Positions 4,795 to 5,384 of a DNA stretch of 5,384 nt are shown here, one piece after another. The translations under genes were made by a program, and so were the position numbers. Each line of letters starts with the position of its first letter. The stretch's first letter is position 1. The notes beneath the pieces are model-generated. The model saw only the letters and a program-made list of their open reading frames with translations. It was not told where the DNA came from and did no database searches. The stretch comes from Bacteriovoracaceae bacterium UBA1018 (GTDB lineage Bacteria > Bdellovibrionota > UBA1018). The stretch spans positions 1,728 to 7,111 of the forward strand of contig DBAE01000095.1 in the NCBI GenBank assembly GCA_002291495.1, written 5' to 3'.

Positions 4795-5384
4795 ATGATG
4801 AACATAGAGCGATTGCAGCAGCGCCTAGGCTACACTTTTGGAGACCGAGCAGTATTGCTCCAGGCGCTGACGCATACTTCCTATGGTCATGAGTACCTCC
4901 AAGAAAAGCCTTATGCGCTACGCGATAACGAACGGCTCGAGTTTTTAGGGGATGCAATCTTGGATGTCATCGTCTCTGATATCTTGATCGAGACTTTTCC
5001 AAGCGCCAACGAAGGCCAGCTTTCTAAGATGCGCGCGGCCGTTGTGAACGAAAAAACTCTGGCCGAACTAGCTAAATCCATCTCACTTCAGGATGTGGTT
5101 CGCTTAGGTAAGGGCGAAAGTCAGACGGGCGGAAACTTAAAGCCATCCATTTTATCAAGTACACTTGAGGCGCTGATTGCCGCAATTTATTTAGATGGCG
5201 GCTTTAGTGCGGTTTATCCAGTCGTTAGGCATCTATTTGCGCCCTTATTTGTCGAAGAGCGAGATATTCGAAGTTTTTCAGACTCCAAAACCCAGCTTCA
5301 AGAAATTATACAGGCCCGATTTAAAGTCACTCCGACTTATCATCTGCTCAGCACAGAGGGCCCTGATCATGCAAAGACCTTTCA
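4795..5384 (+). CDS. rnc: Ribonuclease III, N-terminal 196 residues (runs off right edge)
   Basis: RNase III cuts double-stranded RNA in the cytoplasm, processing rRNA precursors and structured mRNAs as a homodimer with Mg2+. The catalytic domain covers about residues 5-155, with HTSYG (27-31), the signature NERLEFLGDAILD (45-57), and STLEALIAAIYLDGG (122-136). The double-stranded RNA-binding domain starts at about residue 163 (DSKTQLQEIIQARF) and is cut by the window end. With a constant offset of +8 to E. coli numbering, E38, E41, D45 and E117 are present as E46, E49, D53 and E125, but D114 is serine (S122). Two adjacent ATGs (4795, 4798) could start the protein, and neither has a Shine-Dalgarno. 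The nucleotides before them are T-rich. Position after mtaB is probably genome neighbourhood rather than a shared pathway, although both act on RNA. Confidence 0.92.
   Translation, partial: MMNIERLQQRLGYTFGDRAVLLQALTHTSYGHEYLQEKPYALRDNERLEFLGDAILDVIVSDILIETFPSANEGQLSKMRAAVVNEKTLAELAKSISLQDVVRLGKGESQTGGNLKPSILSSTLEALIAAIYLDGGFSAVYPVVRHLFAPLFVEERDIRSFSDSKTQLQEIIQARFKVTPTYHLLSTEGPDHAKTF

Noticed and set aside
1..5384. Mobile element, CRISPR array, tRNA or rRNA
   Set aside because: No transposase, integrase, terminal inverted repeats, regularly spaced repeats or RNA-gene signatures were seen. The genes are ordinary chromosomal ones.

Overview
The window is a compact bacterial locus built around sulfur chemistry of tRNA. 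Base composition is close to balanced, gene spacing is tight (29-nt and 4-nt overlaps, then 23-nt and 60-nt gaps), and several starts lack a good Shine-Dalgarno. The protein variants (CXXC-type MnmA with an upstream cysteine-rich segment, MtaB-type methylthiotransferase, RNase III just downstream) suggest a Gram-negative lineage near the old Deltaproteobacteria or Bdellovibrionota. That placement is an impression from motif style, not a computed assignment. I see no phage, transposon, CRISPR or RNA gene.

Layout: positions 1-290 hold the 5' end of a minus-strand gene for a proline-rich, unrecognised protein that runs off the left edge. Positions 291-454 are a divergent promoter region. On the plus strand follow an Rrf2-family regulator (455-970), a NifS/IscS cysteine desulfurase (942-2147), the tRNA 2-thiouridylase mnmA (2144-3241), the tRNA methylthiotransferase mtaB (3265-4734) and rnc, encoding RNase III (4795 to beyond the right edge). 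The 60-nt gap before rnc contains a plausible promoter of its own.

How the genes work together: the desulfurase takes sulfur from cysteine as a persulfide and can pass it to MnmA for s2U at tRNA position 34, and it can also feed Fe-S cluster assembly. MtaB is itself an Fe-S radical-SAM enzyme that thiomethylates t6A at position 37. The regulator probably controls the set in response to sulfur or Fe-S status. No iscU, iscA, hscA/B or tus genes lie in the window, so the cluster looks more like a tRNA-thiolation unit than a full ISC operon.

Most notable: the Rrf2 regulator has no cysteine at all, and the three IscR cluster-ligand positions are D92, D98 and V104. A ligand-free Rrf2 protein followed by a desulfurase and mnmA has the same order as the cymR-yrvO-mnmA locus of Bacillus subtilis, so it may sense sulfur in a CymR-like way rather than through an Fe-S cluster. 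Also worth a second look are an altered P-loop and barrel motif in MnmA, a serine at a metal-ligand position of RNase III, a 15-bp hairpin at the catalytic-Cys codon of iscS, a dnaX-type slippery heptamer in iscS, and a hairpin over the mtaB ribosome binding site.
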